From: VRUE01 sp963822295
GTDB taxonomy: Bacteria > Actinomycetota > Thermoleophilia > Solirubrobacterales > 70-9
Reading direction: 5' to 3'
NCBI GenBank assembly: GCA_963822295.1
Contig: CAWGHD010000002.1
Coordinates: 930,001-994,000 of the forward strand
DNA length: 64,000 nt
Shown here: positions 25,309 through 36,516 of the stretch, piece by piece
Position numbering within the stretch: position 1 is the first letter of the stretch
Layout: each line of letters opens with the position of its first letter
The notes under the pieces: generated by a model
Database searches by the model: none
What the model was told of the DNA's origin: nothing
What the model saw: the letters and a program-made list of their open reading frames with translations, nothing else
Made by a program: the position numbers and the translations under genes

Positions 25309-26486
25309 TCAAGGCGCAGGGAGCGTGGCATGCTCTGCACGCGAGCGACCGAGGACGCCGAGTGCGGCCGGAGCAGCGTCGTCGAGTAGGTGCCGAGCGG
25401 CGAGCAGGTGAGGTAGCCGAGCAGCCTCGAGGCGGGCGAGGGCGGCGGCGGCCTCGGCGCCGGAGAGGTCGAGGGCGGCGGCGACGGCGTCGCAGGTGTC
25501 CTCGCCCCTCTCGACCGCGGCCAGGACCGGCGCCGAGGCCGGGCTCGAGCGGCGGGCCGGCGCGCTCGACGCGGCTCGGGCGCCGGCGCCGAGCATCGCG
25601 TCGAGCACGTCCTGGGCGTCGCGGACGACGCAGGCGCCGCCGGCGAGCAGGTTGTTGGGCCCGGCCGAGACGCGCGAGGTGACCGGGCCGGGCACGGCGC
25701 CGAGGTCGCGGCCGAGGTCGGCGGCCAGGTCGGCGGTGATCAGCGAGCCGGAGCGGCCGGCCGCCTCGACCACGACGGTCATCCCGGCGAGCGCCGCCAT
25801 GATCCGGTTGCGGGCCGGGAAGGTCCAGCGCCAGGGCGCCGCGCCCGGGCGGCAGCTCGGAGAGCACCAGCTCCCTCCTCGCGGATCCGCCGCCAGAGCG
25901 AGCGGTGCGCGGCCGGGTAGGCGACGTCGGGGCCGCAGCCGAGGACGGCGACGGTGCGGCCGGCCGTCGAGCGCGCCGCGGTGGGCGCAGGCGTCGATGC
26001 CGAAGGCGAGCCCGCTGACCACGACCATGCCCGCCGCCGGCCAGCTCCCGGCCCAGCTCGCGGGCGACCTCGCGCCCGTAGGAGGTCGCGCGGCGGGCGC
26101 CGACGATCGTGACGACGCCGAGCGGCTCCAGCCTCCGGCGAGCAGGCCGGGTCGCCGCGCCCGATCAGCGCCCAGGGCGCGTCGGCGGCGTCGCGCAGCG
26201 CCGGCCGGGTAAGAGGTCGTCGTGGCGGCAGCACGCCCAGCAGCCGGCCGCGACCAGACGCCGCCGCGAGGTGCCGCTCGGAGACCGCCTCGACCCGCCG
26301 CGAGCAGACTGTCGCTGCGACCTTCGGGGCCGACCGCGGCGACCAGGTCCTCGTTGGAGAGCCGCAGCAGTTCCGGCGAGCGCGACCCGGCCGCCCCGGT
26401 GGCGATCTTCTCGATGTAGGGAGCCGAGCAGGGCCAGCAGCCAGGCGCGGCGCAGGCACTCGGGGCAGGCCGCGGGCGGGCTCGAC
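25309..26486 (-). CDS. dprA: DNA-processing protein DprA, frame broken by many insertions
   Basis: DprA loads RecA onto incoming single-stranded DNA during natural transformation. Recognisable pieces in different frames are an N-terminal CPECLRRAWLLALLG, the Rossmann-fold segments VVVSGLAFGIDACAHRGAL and FPARNRIMAALAGMTVVVEA, and GSLITADLAADLGRD with GPNNLLAGGA, which complete the ssDNA-binding core. A C-terminal winged-helix-like part follows. The exact start is unresolved because of insertions near 26.45 kb; I place it just after the comM stop. The comM-dprA order is the usual competence neighbourhood. Confidence 0.7.
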
Positions 26487-28000
26487 CTACGGTCCCGCCT
26501 CCGCAGCTGCAGGGCCTGCGCCATCTGCTCCTGCTCGATCGTCGTCGGCGCCGGCGAGGTCGGCGATCGTCTGCGCCAGCCGCAGCGACCCGGTCGTGGG
26601 CGCGGCCGCTGAGCCGCTGCCGCGCGTAGAGCTCCGCGAGCAGCGCCGCCGCCTCGTCGGCTGAGCGCGCACTCGCGCGCCTCGGCCGGGGTCATCTCGG
26701 CGTTGCAGCGGCCGGGACCGAGCCGGCGCTCCTGGCGCTCGCGCGCCGCCGACGACCCGCTCCCGCACCACGCTCGACGCCTCCCCCGGCGGGCCGCCGA
26801 TCTCCTCGGCGCTCGGCTGGCGCACCGCGGCGAGGATGTCGATGCGGTCGGCGAGGGCGCCGCTGAGCCGGCCCTGGTAGCGCTGGACGGCGAGCGGCGC
26901 GCAGCTGCAGTCCGGGTCGGTTTCGCCGCGGCCGCAGGGACAGGGGTTGGCGGCGGCGACCAGCATGAACCGGCAGGGCAGGCTGCTGCCACGACCCGCG
27001 CACGGGCGATCGAGACCCGCCCGGTCTCCAGCGGCGCCCGCAGCGCCTCCAGCGCGTCGCGGCGGAACTCGCAGAGCTCGTCGAGGAAGAGCACGCCGCG
27101 GTGGGCGAGCGTCGCCTCGCCCGGGCCGCGGCGGGTTGCCGCCGCCGACCAGGCCCGGCCGGGCTGATCGTGTGGTGGGGCGCGCGGAACGGCCGCCCTC
27201 CCGGCAGCGTGCCGCTCGCAGGCGCCCGCAGGCGCTGGCGATCCGCGCCACCTCGAGCGCCTCGACCCGGGCGCCAGCGGCGGCAGGATCGAGGGCAGCC
27301 GGCTGGCCGCGAGCGACTTGCCGGCGCCCGGCGGGCCGATCATCAGCAGGCTGTGGCCGCCCGCGGCCGCGACCTCGAGCGCATGCCGCAGGTGCGCTGG
27401 CCGCGCAGGTCGGCGAGGTCGGGCCCCGGGCCGCCGGGGCCGAGCTGGAGCGGCAGCGGCTCGGGCGGCGAGGGGCTGCCACTCGCCCGTCGACCAGCGC
27501 CGGCAGCCGCCCGAGCGCGTCCAGCGGGATCACGTCGATGCCCGGCGACCAGCGCCGCCTCGGGGCCGTTCTCCGCGGGCACGACGATCGCCTCGCGCGC
27601 CGAGCTCGCGCGCCGCCTCGGCGATCGCCAGCACCCCGTCGACCGGCGCGGACCGACCCGTCGAGCGCCAGCTCGCCGACCATCGCGCGGGCTCGCGCCA
27701 TCCGCGCTCCCACTCGAGCTGGCCGGACGCGCTGAGCAGCGCCGTGGCGATCGCCAGGTCCATCCCCGGCCCCGCCTTGCGCAGGCTCGCCGGCGCCAGG
27801 TTGACGACGATCCGCCGCAGCGGGAACTCGAAGCCGCAGTTGAAGAGCGCGGCGCGCACCCGCTCGCGCGCCTCCCGGACCGCGGCGTCGGGGAGGCCGA
27901 CGATCGAGAAGCCGGGCAGGCCGCGGTGGACGTCGACCTCGACCCGGACCGGCCGGGCGGAGATGCCGTCGAGGGTGAAGGTCTGGGCGGTGGCGAGCAC
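26487..28000 (-). CDS. comM: ComM/YifB AAA+ Mg-chelatase-like ATPase, frame broken by many insertions
   Basis: ComM is a hexameric helicase-like ATPase that promotes branch migration during transformation. The N-terminus from GTG 28000 is intact for about 100 residues (ATAQTFTLDGISARPVRVEV, then GLPGFSIVGLPDAAVREARE and LAPASLRKAGPGMDLAIA, the LonC-like domain). The Walker A MIGPPGAGKSLAASRLPSIL, the HHTIS-type segment remnants, GVLFLDELCEFRRDALEALR (Walker B) and the MCM-like C-terminus appear in other frames. More than ten frame switches are needed. It is divergent from yraN with 102 bases between the starts, where an operon is more usual. Confidence 0.75.
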
Positions 28001-28102
28001 GGAGACGACGCTAGGCAGGCCCGACGCGCGCGTTGGCGCGCGGAATGCAACTTCTCTGTGCCCGGCGGTGGGGAGAGCTTCCGCCGCGCCCGCGCCTTGG
28101 CG

Positions 28103-28492
28103 ATGCCGATGACCGTCGCCCGCCAGAGAACCGGCCGGCGCGCCGAGGAGCTCGTCGCCCGCCGACTCGCCGCGGCCGGCTGGGAGATCGTCGAGCGCAA
28201 CGCCCGCACCCGCTACGGCGAGCTCGACATCGTCGCCCTCGACGGCGCGCACCCTCGTCTTCGTCGAGGTGAAGGCCGGTCGCGAGGGCGCCGACCTTCG
28301 GCCCCGAGCGCCCCGTCCTCGCGGTCGACGCCGCGCAAGCAGCGCCAGGTCCGCCGCCTCGCCACCGCCTGGATGGCCGAGCGCCGCGGCCGGCCTGCGC
28401 TACGCCGAGATCCGCTTCGACGCCGTCGGCGTCACCTTCGACCGCGACGCGGCCGCGCCACCGACGTCGAGCACATCGAGGGCGCCTTCTAG
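28103..28492 (+). CDS. YraN/UPF0102 nuclease-fold protein, frame broken
   Basis: The opening from ATG 28103 or 28109, RTGRRAEELVARRLAAAGWE then IVERNARTRYGELDIVAL, is the conserved UPF0102 signature, a predicted PD-(D/E)XK nuclease-like fold with E and D in GELDIVA. The next conserved part (FVEVKAG, then RKQRQVRRLATAWMA and RYAEIRFDAVGV) is present but shifted. The gene normally clusters with rnhB, comM and dprA, as here, though it is on the opposite strand. The stop at 28490-28492 overlaps the convergent rnhB end. Confidence 0.7.
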   Translation: MPMTVARQRTGRRAEELVARRLAAAGWEIVERNARTRYGELDIVALDGAHPRLRRGEGRSRGRRPSAPSAPSSRSTPRKQRQVRRLATAWMAERRGRPALRRDPLRRRRRHLRPRRGRATDVEHIEGAF

Positions 28493-29162
28493 CCGGTCGA
28501 GCTCCAGCTGCGAGTAGGCGACCGACTGGAACGAGCGCCGGTGCAGCGGCGAGATCCCGATCTGCTCGATCGCCTCGCGGTGCTCGGGGGTCGAGTAGCC
28601 GACGTGCTCGTCGAAGCCCCAGCCGGGATGCTCGCGCGGCGGCGCGCGCGCATGTAGCGGTCGCGGGTCACCTTGGCGATCACCGAGGCGGCGGCGATCG
28701 CGGCGCTGGTCCCGTCGCCTTCGATCACCGCCCGGTGCGGGACCGCGCAGCGCGGCAGCGAGAAGCCGTCGACCAGGCAGGTCGCCTCTCCCCGGCGGCG
28801 CGAGCCGTTCGAGCGCGATCGAGAGCGCTTCGATGTTGGTCACGTGCAGGCCGCGGCGGTCGATCCCGCGCGGCGCGAGCGGACGACGACGCTGACCCGC
28901 GTCGGCCGCCCGCAGCACGCCGGGAACATCTCCGCCGCGCTCCTCGGTCATCTGCTTGGAGTCGTGCAGGCCGCCGAGAGCAGGCGGCGGTCGGCGCTGC
29001 GAGAGCGCGCTCGTAGTCGATCAGCACCGCGGCGGCGACCAGCGGGCCGGCGAGGCAGCCGCGGCCGGCCTCGTCGGCGCCGGCGACGAAGCGGCTGCTG
29101 CAGGCCGCGGTCGAAGGCGAACAGGCGGCGGGTGCGCGCCAGCCGGCGCCGGTGGGTGCGGC
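28489..29162 (-). CDS. rnhB: Ribonuclease HII, frame broken by several insertions
   Basis: RNase HII cuts RNA or single ribonucleotides in DNA. Family pieces in different frames are RTRRLFAFDRGL and GADEAGRGCLAGPLVAAAVL (metal-binding Asp/Glu), the LHDSKQMT region, HVTNIEALSIALERL, GDGTSAAIAAASVIAKVTRD with RYM (third and fourth carboxylate region) and YSTPEHREAIEQIGISPLHR with RSFQSV. All family blocks are present, so the gene is probably whole in the organism. The start could not be fixed: no clear ATG follows the lepB stop at 29163, and both ends here are approximate. Confidence 0.72.
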
Positions 29163-30107
29163 TTAGAAGATGCCGATGCGGTCGGGCGGCCAGTAGGTGG
29201 CAAAGGCCTTACCGATGATCCAGTCTCGGGGGACGGGTCCCCAGAAGCGGCTGTCGTCGCTCGCCCCACGGTTGTCGCCCATCATGAAGTAATGGTCGGG
29301 TGGAATCGTGATCGTTTTCGGCAAATTGCAGGCTCCGGCCGTTGCCGCAGGGCAGCGATGTAGGACTCGTCGGTCTTCTGCACGCCGTTGACCACCGGGT
29401 GGCCGTTGCTGACGCGAGAGCGTGTCCCCGGGCCCGGCGACGATCCGCTTGATGAAGTTCTGGTCGGACTGCGCTCTCGGTCGGTTCGGCGCAGGCCTCG
29501 CCGGCAGGCGTGCGGACGCCGCATTCGGTGCCCGTTGTCGGCGCCGGCCGGCGGGTGGAAGACGACGATGTCGCCGAGCGTCGGGGTCGGTGAAGTGGTA
29601 GACGAAGCGGTTGACCAGGACCCGCTGGCCGACGTCGAGCGTCGGCTCCATCGATTCGGAGGGGATCTGGTACGGCTTGATCAACCAGGCCTGGATCGCC
29701 AGCGCCAGCCCCAGGGCCAGCGCGACGATGACGACGAACTCGACCAGCCCGCCGCCTTGCTCTTCGGCTTCGGGATCAGGGGTTTCAGGCGGATCCTCGT
29801 CGGAGTCGCCGGGCTATCGGCCGGCTCCTCGTCTTCGGCATCCTCCGCGTCTGCGTTGTCCTCGGTCTCCCCCGCATCAGCTTCGGGCGCATCCTCACTG
29901 TCGTCGCCCTCGGGCTCCGGGTCTGCCGGCTCGCCCTCCGGGGCGGCCTCCTCGGCCTTCGGCTCCTCCTCGTCCTGCTCAGCTTCGGCGCCTCCTCGGC
30001 GCTCTCCTCGGCCGCGGGCGCGTCCTCGGCCTTCGGCGCGTCCTCGGCGCTCTCCTCGGCCCTCCGGGGCCGGGCTCTCCTCGGCCGCGGCCTCCTGCCT
30101 GGGTCAC
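29163..30107 (-). CDS. lepB: Signal peptidase I with a long acidic N-terminus, frame broken
   Basis: LepB cleaves Sec signal peptides at the membrane. A membrane helix (VVIVALALGLALAIQAWLIK) is followed by PYQIPSESMEPTL with the nucleophile Ser, VGQRVLVNRFVYHF, NFIKRIVAGPGDTL with the general-base Lys in FIKRI, and GDNRGASDDSRFWGPVPRDW at the C-terminus. Insertions break the middle. Before the helix lies about 115 residues of Glu/Ala/Asp-rich low complexity. I place the start at GTG 30107, where a GTGA would overlap the rplS stop as at many junctions here, but the acidic stretch could instead be an L19 tail. Confidence 0.72.
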
Positions 30108-30528
30108 GCCCTCGGCGTCGAGGGCCACCGGCTCCTCGGCTCCGCCGGGACCGGCGCCGAGACCATGCTCCTCGTCGATGCCCCAGCGCCGCTCGGCGAC
30201 CCGCGCCGCCTTGCCGATCCGGCCGCGCAGGTAGTAGAGCTTGGCCCGGCGCACGTCGCCGCGCGCGGCGATCTCGAGTTTCTCGATCTTCGGCGAGTGC
30301 AGCGGGAAAGGTCCGCTCGACGCCGACGCCGAAGGACTGCTTGCGGACCGTGAAGGTCTCGCGCGCCCCGGAGCCCTGGCGCTCGCAGGACGATGCCCTC
30401 GAAGACCTGGGTCCGCTGCGGGTTCCCTCGATCACCTGGAAGTGGACGCGCACGCGGTCGCCGGGGTCGAAGGAGGGAAGTCCCTTCCTGAGCTGGGCAC
30501 GCTCGATGCTGTCGATGACAGTGCTCAT
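30104..30528 (-). CDS. rplS: 50S ribosomal protein L19, frame broken by about three insertions
   Basis: The N-terminus from ATG 30528 (STVIDSIERAQLRKGLPSFD, PGDRVRVHFQVIEGTR) is classical L19. The rest appears as RTQVFEGIVL, GSGARETFTVRKQSFGVGVE with RTFP, HSPKIEKLEI and RRAKLYYLRGRIGKAARV in shifted frames, with extra bases near 30443, 30387 and 30307. L19 sits at the 30S-50S interface and is usually essential, which argues for sequence errors. AAGGAA precedes the ATG by five bases. The C-terminal end is uncertain and may run into an acidic extension. Confidence 0.78.
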
Positions 30529-30599
30529 TGAAGTTCCTTGGCTAATCCGGCGAGAAAAAACCGCCGGAGCCGGGTGCGGGCACCGCGCGGTCGGCGGAA

Positions 30600-31288
30600 T
30601 GGTACGCTACTCCGACGCCCTGACTCGAACTGCTCGGCGCGGGCCCGGCTCTGCTCGAGCCGCCAGCGACGCACCTGCTCGTGGTCGCCGGAGAGCAGGA
30701 CCTCGGGCACCTCCCAGCCCCGGTGGACCGGCGGGCGCGTGTAGTGCGGGTACTCGGGCATCCCCTCCAGCACCTGGCTGAACGACTCCTCGGCGGCCGA
30801 GTCCTCGTGGCCGAGCGCGCCGGGCAGCTTGCGCATCAGGACGTCGGCGACGACCATCGCCGGCAGCTCGCCGCCGGCGAGCACGTAGCGCCCGATCGAG
30901 ACCTCGTCGTCGGCGAGGTGCTCGTGGACGCGCTCGTCGAAGCCCTCGTAGCGCCCGCAGAGCAGGGCGACGTGGGGCTCGGCGGTCAGCTCGTCGGCGA
31001 GCTCGTCGTCCAGCAGCCGGCCGGTCGGCGTGAGCAGGACGATCCGCGGGGCTTCTCAGCGGCCGCATAGGCGGCCTGCAGCGCCGCGTCGACGACGTCC
31101 ACCCGCAGCACCATCCCGGCCCCGCCTCCGTAGGGGGCGTCGTCGACCTGGCCGGCTTTGAGCGGCGTCGTGTCGCGGTAGTTGAAGAACCGCAGCTCAT
31201 TCCCCTCGTCGATCGCGTTCGTGACCGACCGCTGCGTGCGAAACCAGTCGAACGCCTCCGGGAACAGAGTGAAGATGTCGAGCTGCAT
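30600..31288 (-). CDS. trmD: tRNA (guanine37-N1)-methyltransferase TrmD, frame broken
   Basis: TrmD makes m1G37, which prevents frameshifting. From ATG 31288 the frame gives QLDIFTLFPEAFDWFRTQRS, DTTPLKAGQVDDAPYGGGAG and MVLRVDVVDAAL, then shifts near 31057. The second part contains GRYEGFDERV, DDEVSIGRYVLAGGELPAMV (the SAM-binding knot) and HYTRPPVHRGWEVPEVLLSG with HEQVRRWRLEQS. All knotted-fold motifs are present. The end is unclear because of likely extra bases near 30620; it lies between about 30600 and the rplS start. Confidence 0.8.
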
Positions 31289-31302
31289 GAGCGGGGCCCC
31301 GC

Positions 31303-31533
31303 TCAGTCGAGGATGTCGACGATCACCCTGCGGTCGATGCGCACCGCCGCCGCCTTGGCGATGGTGCGGATCGCGTTCGCGACCCGTCCGCCTTTGCCGA
31401 TCACGCGTCCGAGGTCGCCCTCGGCGACGGTGATCTCGTAGACGAGGTCGCCGTCCTCTTCGAGCTCCTCGACGACCACGGCGGCGGGATCCTCGACCAG
31501 CGCCTTGACCAGGAACTCGAGTAGCTCGGTCAT
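31303..31533 (-). CDS. khpA: KH-domain RNA-binding protein KhpA
   Basis: A 76-residue single KH-domain protein with the RNA-binding loop VIGKGGRVANAIR. The size and the position between rpsP and trmD are those of KhpA (YlqC), which pairs with KhpB/Jag in many Gram-positives and influences cell elongation. It is the only gene in the damaged tract that reads cleanly. Its ATG lies eight bases past the rpsP stop. Confidence 0.9.
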   Translation of the reverse strand: MTELLEFLVKALVEDPAAVVVEELEEDGDLVYEITVAEGDLGRVIGKGGRVANAIRTIAKAAAVRIDRRVIVDILD

Positions 31534-31540
31534 CTCGGCC

Positions 31541-31796
31541 TCAGCTGCCGGAGGCGGCGATGCCCTTGGTGCGAAGCAGGGTGGCGACCGTCTCCGAGGG
31601 CTGGGCGCCGTGCTCCAGCCAGTGGCGGGCGCGCTCCTCGTCGAGCTCGATCAGCGAGGGCTCCGTCTGCGGGTTGTAGCTGGCCGATCGTCTCGATCGT
31701 GCGCCCGTCGCGCGGCGAGCGTTTGTCGGCGACGACGATCCGCCAGATCGGGTTCTTCTTCGAACCCACCCTTCTGAGTCTTATTCGCACAGCCAT
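31541..31796 (-). CDS. rpsP: 30S ribosomal protein S16, frame broken by one insertion
   Basis: From ATG 31796 the frame reads AVRIRLRRVGSKKNPIWRIV, VADKRSPRDGRTIETIG and then loses homology. Deleting one base near 31680 restores RYNPQTEPSLIELDEERARH and a C-terminus ending GIAASGS at the stop 31541-31543. The corrected protein is 84 residues, normal for S16. The start is 13 bases past the ffh stop region in the usual ffh-rpsP order. Confidence 0.85.
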
Positions 31797-31809
31797 GAGC
31801 CGCGAGAGG

Positions 31810-33174
<1,365 letters not shown>

Positions 33175-33211
33175 GGCTCAGCAGCTTAGGGCGAGACGGA
33201 GCGCCGCGGCC

Positions 33212-35431
33212 CTAGGGCGGACAGGTTTCGTCGACTTTTTCGATGTAGACGTCGCCCGCGTCGATCGTCAGCGTGTCCCCTTCGCCTGGCGTGGGACCCG
33301 TTTCGCCGCAGACGATGTCCCAGCCGACGCCGTCCTGGACGTCGACGATGTCGGGGCCCGGCCCGGTCCGGACGATGTCGGGGCCGCCGCCGGCGTCGAT
33401 GACGTCCACCCCGGCGCCCGTGGAGATCGACTCCGCGCCGGTTCCGGCGGTGACCACGTCGCTGCCCGCTCCGGTGTCGATGAGATTGTCGCCGAGCAGG
33501 TCGATGACTTCGTCGGCGTCGTTGCGACCGAATAGTTCGTCTTTGTCTGCGCCGCCGAGGAGGATGTCTTTGCCGTCGCCGCCCTCGAGCCGGTCCTGGC
33601 CCGCATCGCCCTGGAGGGAGTCGTCGCCGGCCGCGCCCGTGAGCGAATCGGCATCGCCACCGCCGACGAGGGTGTCGTCGCCCGTCATCCCGAACAGGCG
33701 GTTGGCCACGGCGTAGCCGGTGATCGTGTCTTTGCCGGAGCCGCCGATCACGTTCTCGACGTCGTCGTCGACGTTGTCGCCGTCGCCGGCGTCGTCGGCG
33801 ACGTCGTCGAGGGTGATCGTAAGGTCCGCGGTGCTGGTCGAGTAGTCGACCGTGTCGTTGCCGAGTCCCCCCTGGAAGTAGTCGGTGCCGGTGCCCGCGA
33901 TCAGGAGGTCGTCGTTCGCCCCGCCGCGGGATTCGTCGTTGCCGGGGCCGTCGCTGACGATGTCTTCGCCGGCGCCGCCGTCGATGACGTCCACGCCCCC
34001 CAGGGAGGTGAGCCGGTTTTTTGCCGCCGAGCCCGTCAGGTTGTCGCCGCTCTCGGTGGTGGTCACGTCCTCGACCGAGGTCCGGACATCGTCCCCCTCC
34101 CCGGCGTCGTTGGCGACGTCGTCGATGCTGACCGTGACGCCGGCGGCCTGGGTCGCGTAGGTGACCTCGTCGGTGCCTCCGCCCCCGTCGAAGGCGTCGG
34201 CGCCGGTGCCGCCCTCCATCAGGTCGTCGTCCCCCCCGCCGATCAGCACGTCGTTGCCGGCTCGTCCGAACAGAAGGTCGTCGCCGGTTCCGCCTTCGAC
34301 GGTGTCGTCGGCGTCCTCGCCGTCGACCATGTCGACGCCGGCTTCGCCGTTGAGGCGATCCGCGTCGATGCCGCCCCGCATCGTGTCGGCGCCCGTTTCG
34401 CCGAAGAGCCGATCGGCGCCGGTGCCTCCGTCGATCGAGTCTTCGCCGGAGCCGCCGGAGAGGCTGTCGTCGCCGGTCTCGCCCGTGATCGTGTCGTTCT
34501 CGCCCCCACCCGTGGCGGTGTCGTTGCCGTCCCCGCCGGAGAGGGCGTCGCTGCTGGAGCCACCCCCAACCGTGTCGTTGCCGGCCTCGCCGAAGGCGCT
34601 GTCGGCGTCGTCGCCGCCTTCGATGACGTCGTCGCCGGCGCCCCCCGTGAGGCTGTCGTTTCCGAAGCCTCCGGTGAGGTTGTCGGCGCCGTCCTCGCCG
34701 CTGAGCCCGTCCGCGCCGCCTTCGCCGGAGATCAGATCGACCCCGGCGCCACCGAGCACCGTGTCGGCGTCCTCGCCGGCGCTGAGCCCGTCGTCGCCGG
34801 CGCCGCCCTCGAGGCGGTCGGTCCCGTCTTCCCCCCGCACGGAGTCGTTGCCGTCGCCGCCGAGCAACGCATCGCCCTCCGTGCCGCCGAAGATGCTGTC
34901 GTTGCCGGCGCCGCCCTCGGCGCTGTCCGCCCCCGCTTCGCCGGTGGCGGTGTCGTTGCCGTCGCCGCCGAGCAGCCGGTCGCCCTCCGTGCCGCCGAAG
35001 ATGAAGTCGTCGCCGATCCCGCCGTCGGCGCTGTCGGCTCCCGCTTCGCCCGAGATCGTGTCGTTGCCGGCGCCGCCGAGCATCCGGTCGGCGTCGAGCC
35101 CGCCGAAGAGGCTGTCCTTGCCGGAGCCCCCGTCGAGGGCATCGGCGCCGCGTTCGCCGCTGATCGAGTCGGGCCCGGCGCCGCCGAAGACCGCGTCCTT
35201 GCCGTTCTTCGCCGCCACCAGGTCCCGGCCGGCCAGGGCCTTGATCTTGTCGCGCTTGGCGGAGCCGGTGATCCGGTCGCCCCGTTTCGACCCTTTGCAG
35301 AGGCCGCCCGTGCATTTGACCGTTTCGGCCAGTGCGGCGGCGGCAAACGCAAGCGCCACCGCCGCGGCCGCGACCAGCGACCAGCGTTTCAGCGCCCTGC
35401 TCGTCAAGCCCCCGACGCTCCCCCGGCCCAT
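33212..35431 (-). CDS. Large secreted RTX/hemolysin-type calcium-binding repeat protein
   Basis: A 739-residue protein with a signal anchor at residues 16-36 and then almost continuous RTX nonapeptides (G-G-x-G-x-D-x-L/I/F-x), starting near KRGDRITGSAKRDKIKALAG and running through dozens of GGxGNDT-type units. The array is interrupted by two related non-repeat modules around residues 405-450 and 505-545 (each with a VDYST/VTYAT opening and a DDVA(N/D)DAGEGDDV segment). It should fold into calcium-loaded beta-rolls outside the cell; no enzyme domain is visible. It sits between ffh and ftsY, an unusual insertion in the SRP block. Confidence 0.85.
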   Translation of the reverse strand: MGRGSVGGLTSRALKRWSLVAAAAVALAFAAAALAETVKCTGGLCKGSKRGDRITGSAKRDKIKALAGRDLVAAKNGKDAVFGGAGPDSISGERGADALDGGSGKDSLFGGLDADRMLGGAGNDTISGEAGADSADGGIGDDFIFGGTEGDRLLGGDGNDTATGEAGADSAEGGAGNDSIFGGTEGDALLGGDGNDSVRGEDGTDRLEGGAGDDGLSAGEDADTVLGGAGVDLISGEGGADGLSGEDGADNLTGGFGNDSLTGGAGDDVIEGGDDADSAFGEAGNDTVGGGSSSDALSGGDGNDTATGGGENDTITGETGDDSLSGGSGEDSIDGGTGADRLFGETGADTMRGGIDADRLNGEAGVDMVDGEDADDTVEGGTGDDLLFGRAGNDVLIGGGDDDLMEGGTGADAFDGGGGTDEVTYATQAAGVTVSIDDVANDAGEGDDVRTSVEDVTTTESGDNLTGSAAKNRLTSLGGVDVIDGGAGEDIVSDGPGNDESRGGANDDLLIAGTGTDYFQGGLGNDTVDYSTSTADLTITLDDVADDAGDGDNVDDDVENVIGGSGKDTITGYAVANRLFGMTGDDTLVGGGDADSLTGAAGDDSLQGDAGQDRLEGGDGKDILLGGADKDELFGRNDADEVIDLLGDNLIDTGAGSDVVTAGTGAESISTGAGVDVIDAGGGPDIVRTGPGPDIVDVQDGVGWDIVCGETGPTPGEGDTLTIDAGDVYIEKVDETCPP

Positions 35432-35473
35432 GCAAAGCTCCCTAACTCAAACTCATGCCCTGTCCCACAGAGC

Positions 35474-36475
35474 CTACTCCGAGAGCAGCGCCCGGGCAAA
35501 GTCGTCCGGGTCGAAGGGACTCAGGTCCTCGAGCGTCTCGCCGGTGCCGATCAGCTTGACCGGGATCCCGAGCTCGTCCGCGATCGCCAGCGTTATCCCC
35601 CCCTTGGCGGTGCCGTCGAGCTTGGTGAGGACGACGCCGTCGAGCTCGACCGCCTCGGAGAAGACCTTCGCCTGGCGCAGGCCGTTCTGCCCGGTCGTCG
35701 CGTCGATCGAGATCAGCGTCTCGTGGGGCGCCCCCGGGATCTGCTTGGCGATCACCCGGCCGACCTTGGCCAGCTCCTCCATCAGGTTGCCCTCGGTGTG
35801 GAGGCGGCCGGCGGTGTCGACGATGACGACGTCGGCGCCGCGGGCGCGGGCGGCGTCGATCGCGTCGTAGGCGACGGCGCCCGGATCGCCGCCCGGCGCG
35901 GAGCGGATCAGGTCGGCGCCGGCCCGGTCGGCCCACTCCGCCAGCTGCTCGGCCGCGGCAGCACGGTACGTGTCTGCGGCAGCAAGGACAACCGAGAGCC
36001 CAAACTCCCTTGAAAGGTGCCAGGCGATCTTGCCGATCGTCGTCGTCTTGCCGGTGCCGTTGACGCCGACCATCAGCACGACGGCAGGCTCGCCGCTGAG
36101 GTCGATCGGCGCCCGGCCGGTCGAGGCGACCTCGGCGAGGATCTCGATCAGCCGCTCGCGGACCGCGTCCCCGTCGGCGGGGACCGTGCCCGCCTCGACC
36201 TCCCGCTCGAGCCGCTCGACCACCCTGGCGGTCGTCGGCGCGCCGGCGTCGGCCAGGATCAGCGCCTCCTCCAGCCGTTCCCAGCTCTCGTCGTCGAGGC
36301 GATCGAAGAAGCTCGCGGTGATCTCCTCGCTGAGGGCGCGGCGGCTTTTCGAGAGCGACTCGCGGAGGCGGCGGAACATGCCGCCGCTCTGCTCCTCGCC
36401 GAGGCCGTCGCCGCTCGCGGCCACGGCCGGCTCACGGGCGCCGAGGTCGAGGATCTCCTGCCAGGGGGTCGGCAT
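35474..36475 (-). CDS. ftsY: Signal recognition particle receptor FtsY
   Basis: A 333-residue SRP GTPase that docks SRP-ribosome complexes at the membrane. After a short acidic N-terminus the NG domain shows VGVNGTGKTTTIGKIA, ADTYRAAAAEQL, VDTAGRLHTEGNLMEEL, DATTGQNGLRQAKVF, TKLDGTAKGGITLAIADEL and the closing GTGETLEDLSPFDPDDFARA. Only a short A domain is present. The ATG at 36475 is the only good start. It is downstream of the WS/DGAT gene with a 41-base gap. Confidence 0.95.
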   Translation of the reverse strand: MPTPWQEILDLGAREPAVAASGDGLGEEQSGGMFRRLRESLSKSRRALSEEITASFFDRLDDESWERLEEALILADAGAPTTARVVERLEREVEAGTVPADGDAVRERLIEILAEVASTGRAPIDLSGEPAVVLMVGVNGTGKTTTIGKIAWHLSREFGLSVVLAAADTYRAAAAEQLAEWADRAGADLIRSAPGGDPGAVAYDAIDAARARGADVVIVDTAGRLHTEGNLMEELAKVGRVIAKQIPGAPHETLISIDATTGQNGLRQAKVFSEAVELDGVVLTKLDGTAKGGITLAIADELGIPVKLIGTGETLEDLSPFDPDDFARALLSE

Positions 36476-36516
36476 AGACGCGGCAGGCTACTGGCCCCGG
36501 GTCGGGGCGGGAGCAT

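Noticed and set aside
33212..35431. RTX repeat tract as a DNA-level tandem repeat or minisatellite
   Set aside because: The periodicity is at the codon level (27 bases) with heavy drift, as expected from a protein beta-roll, and the reading frame is intact.
34161..35870. A plus-strand frame of about 570 codons rich in Pro and Ser opposite the RTX gene
   Set aside because: It is the reverse image of GGxGxD codons (Ser/Pro-rich repeats) and has no ribosome-binding site; the minus frame is a clear RTX protein with a signal peptide.
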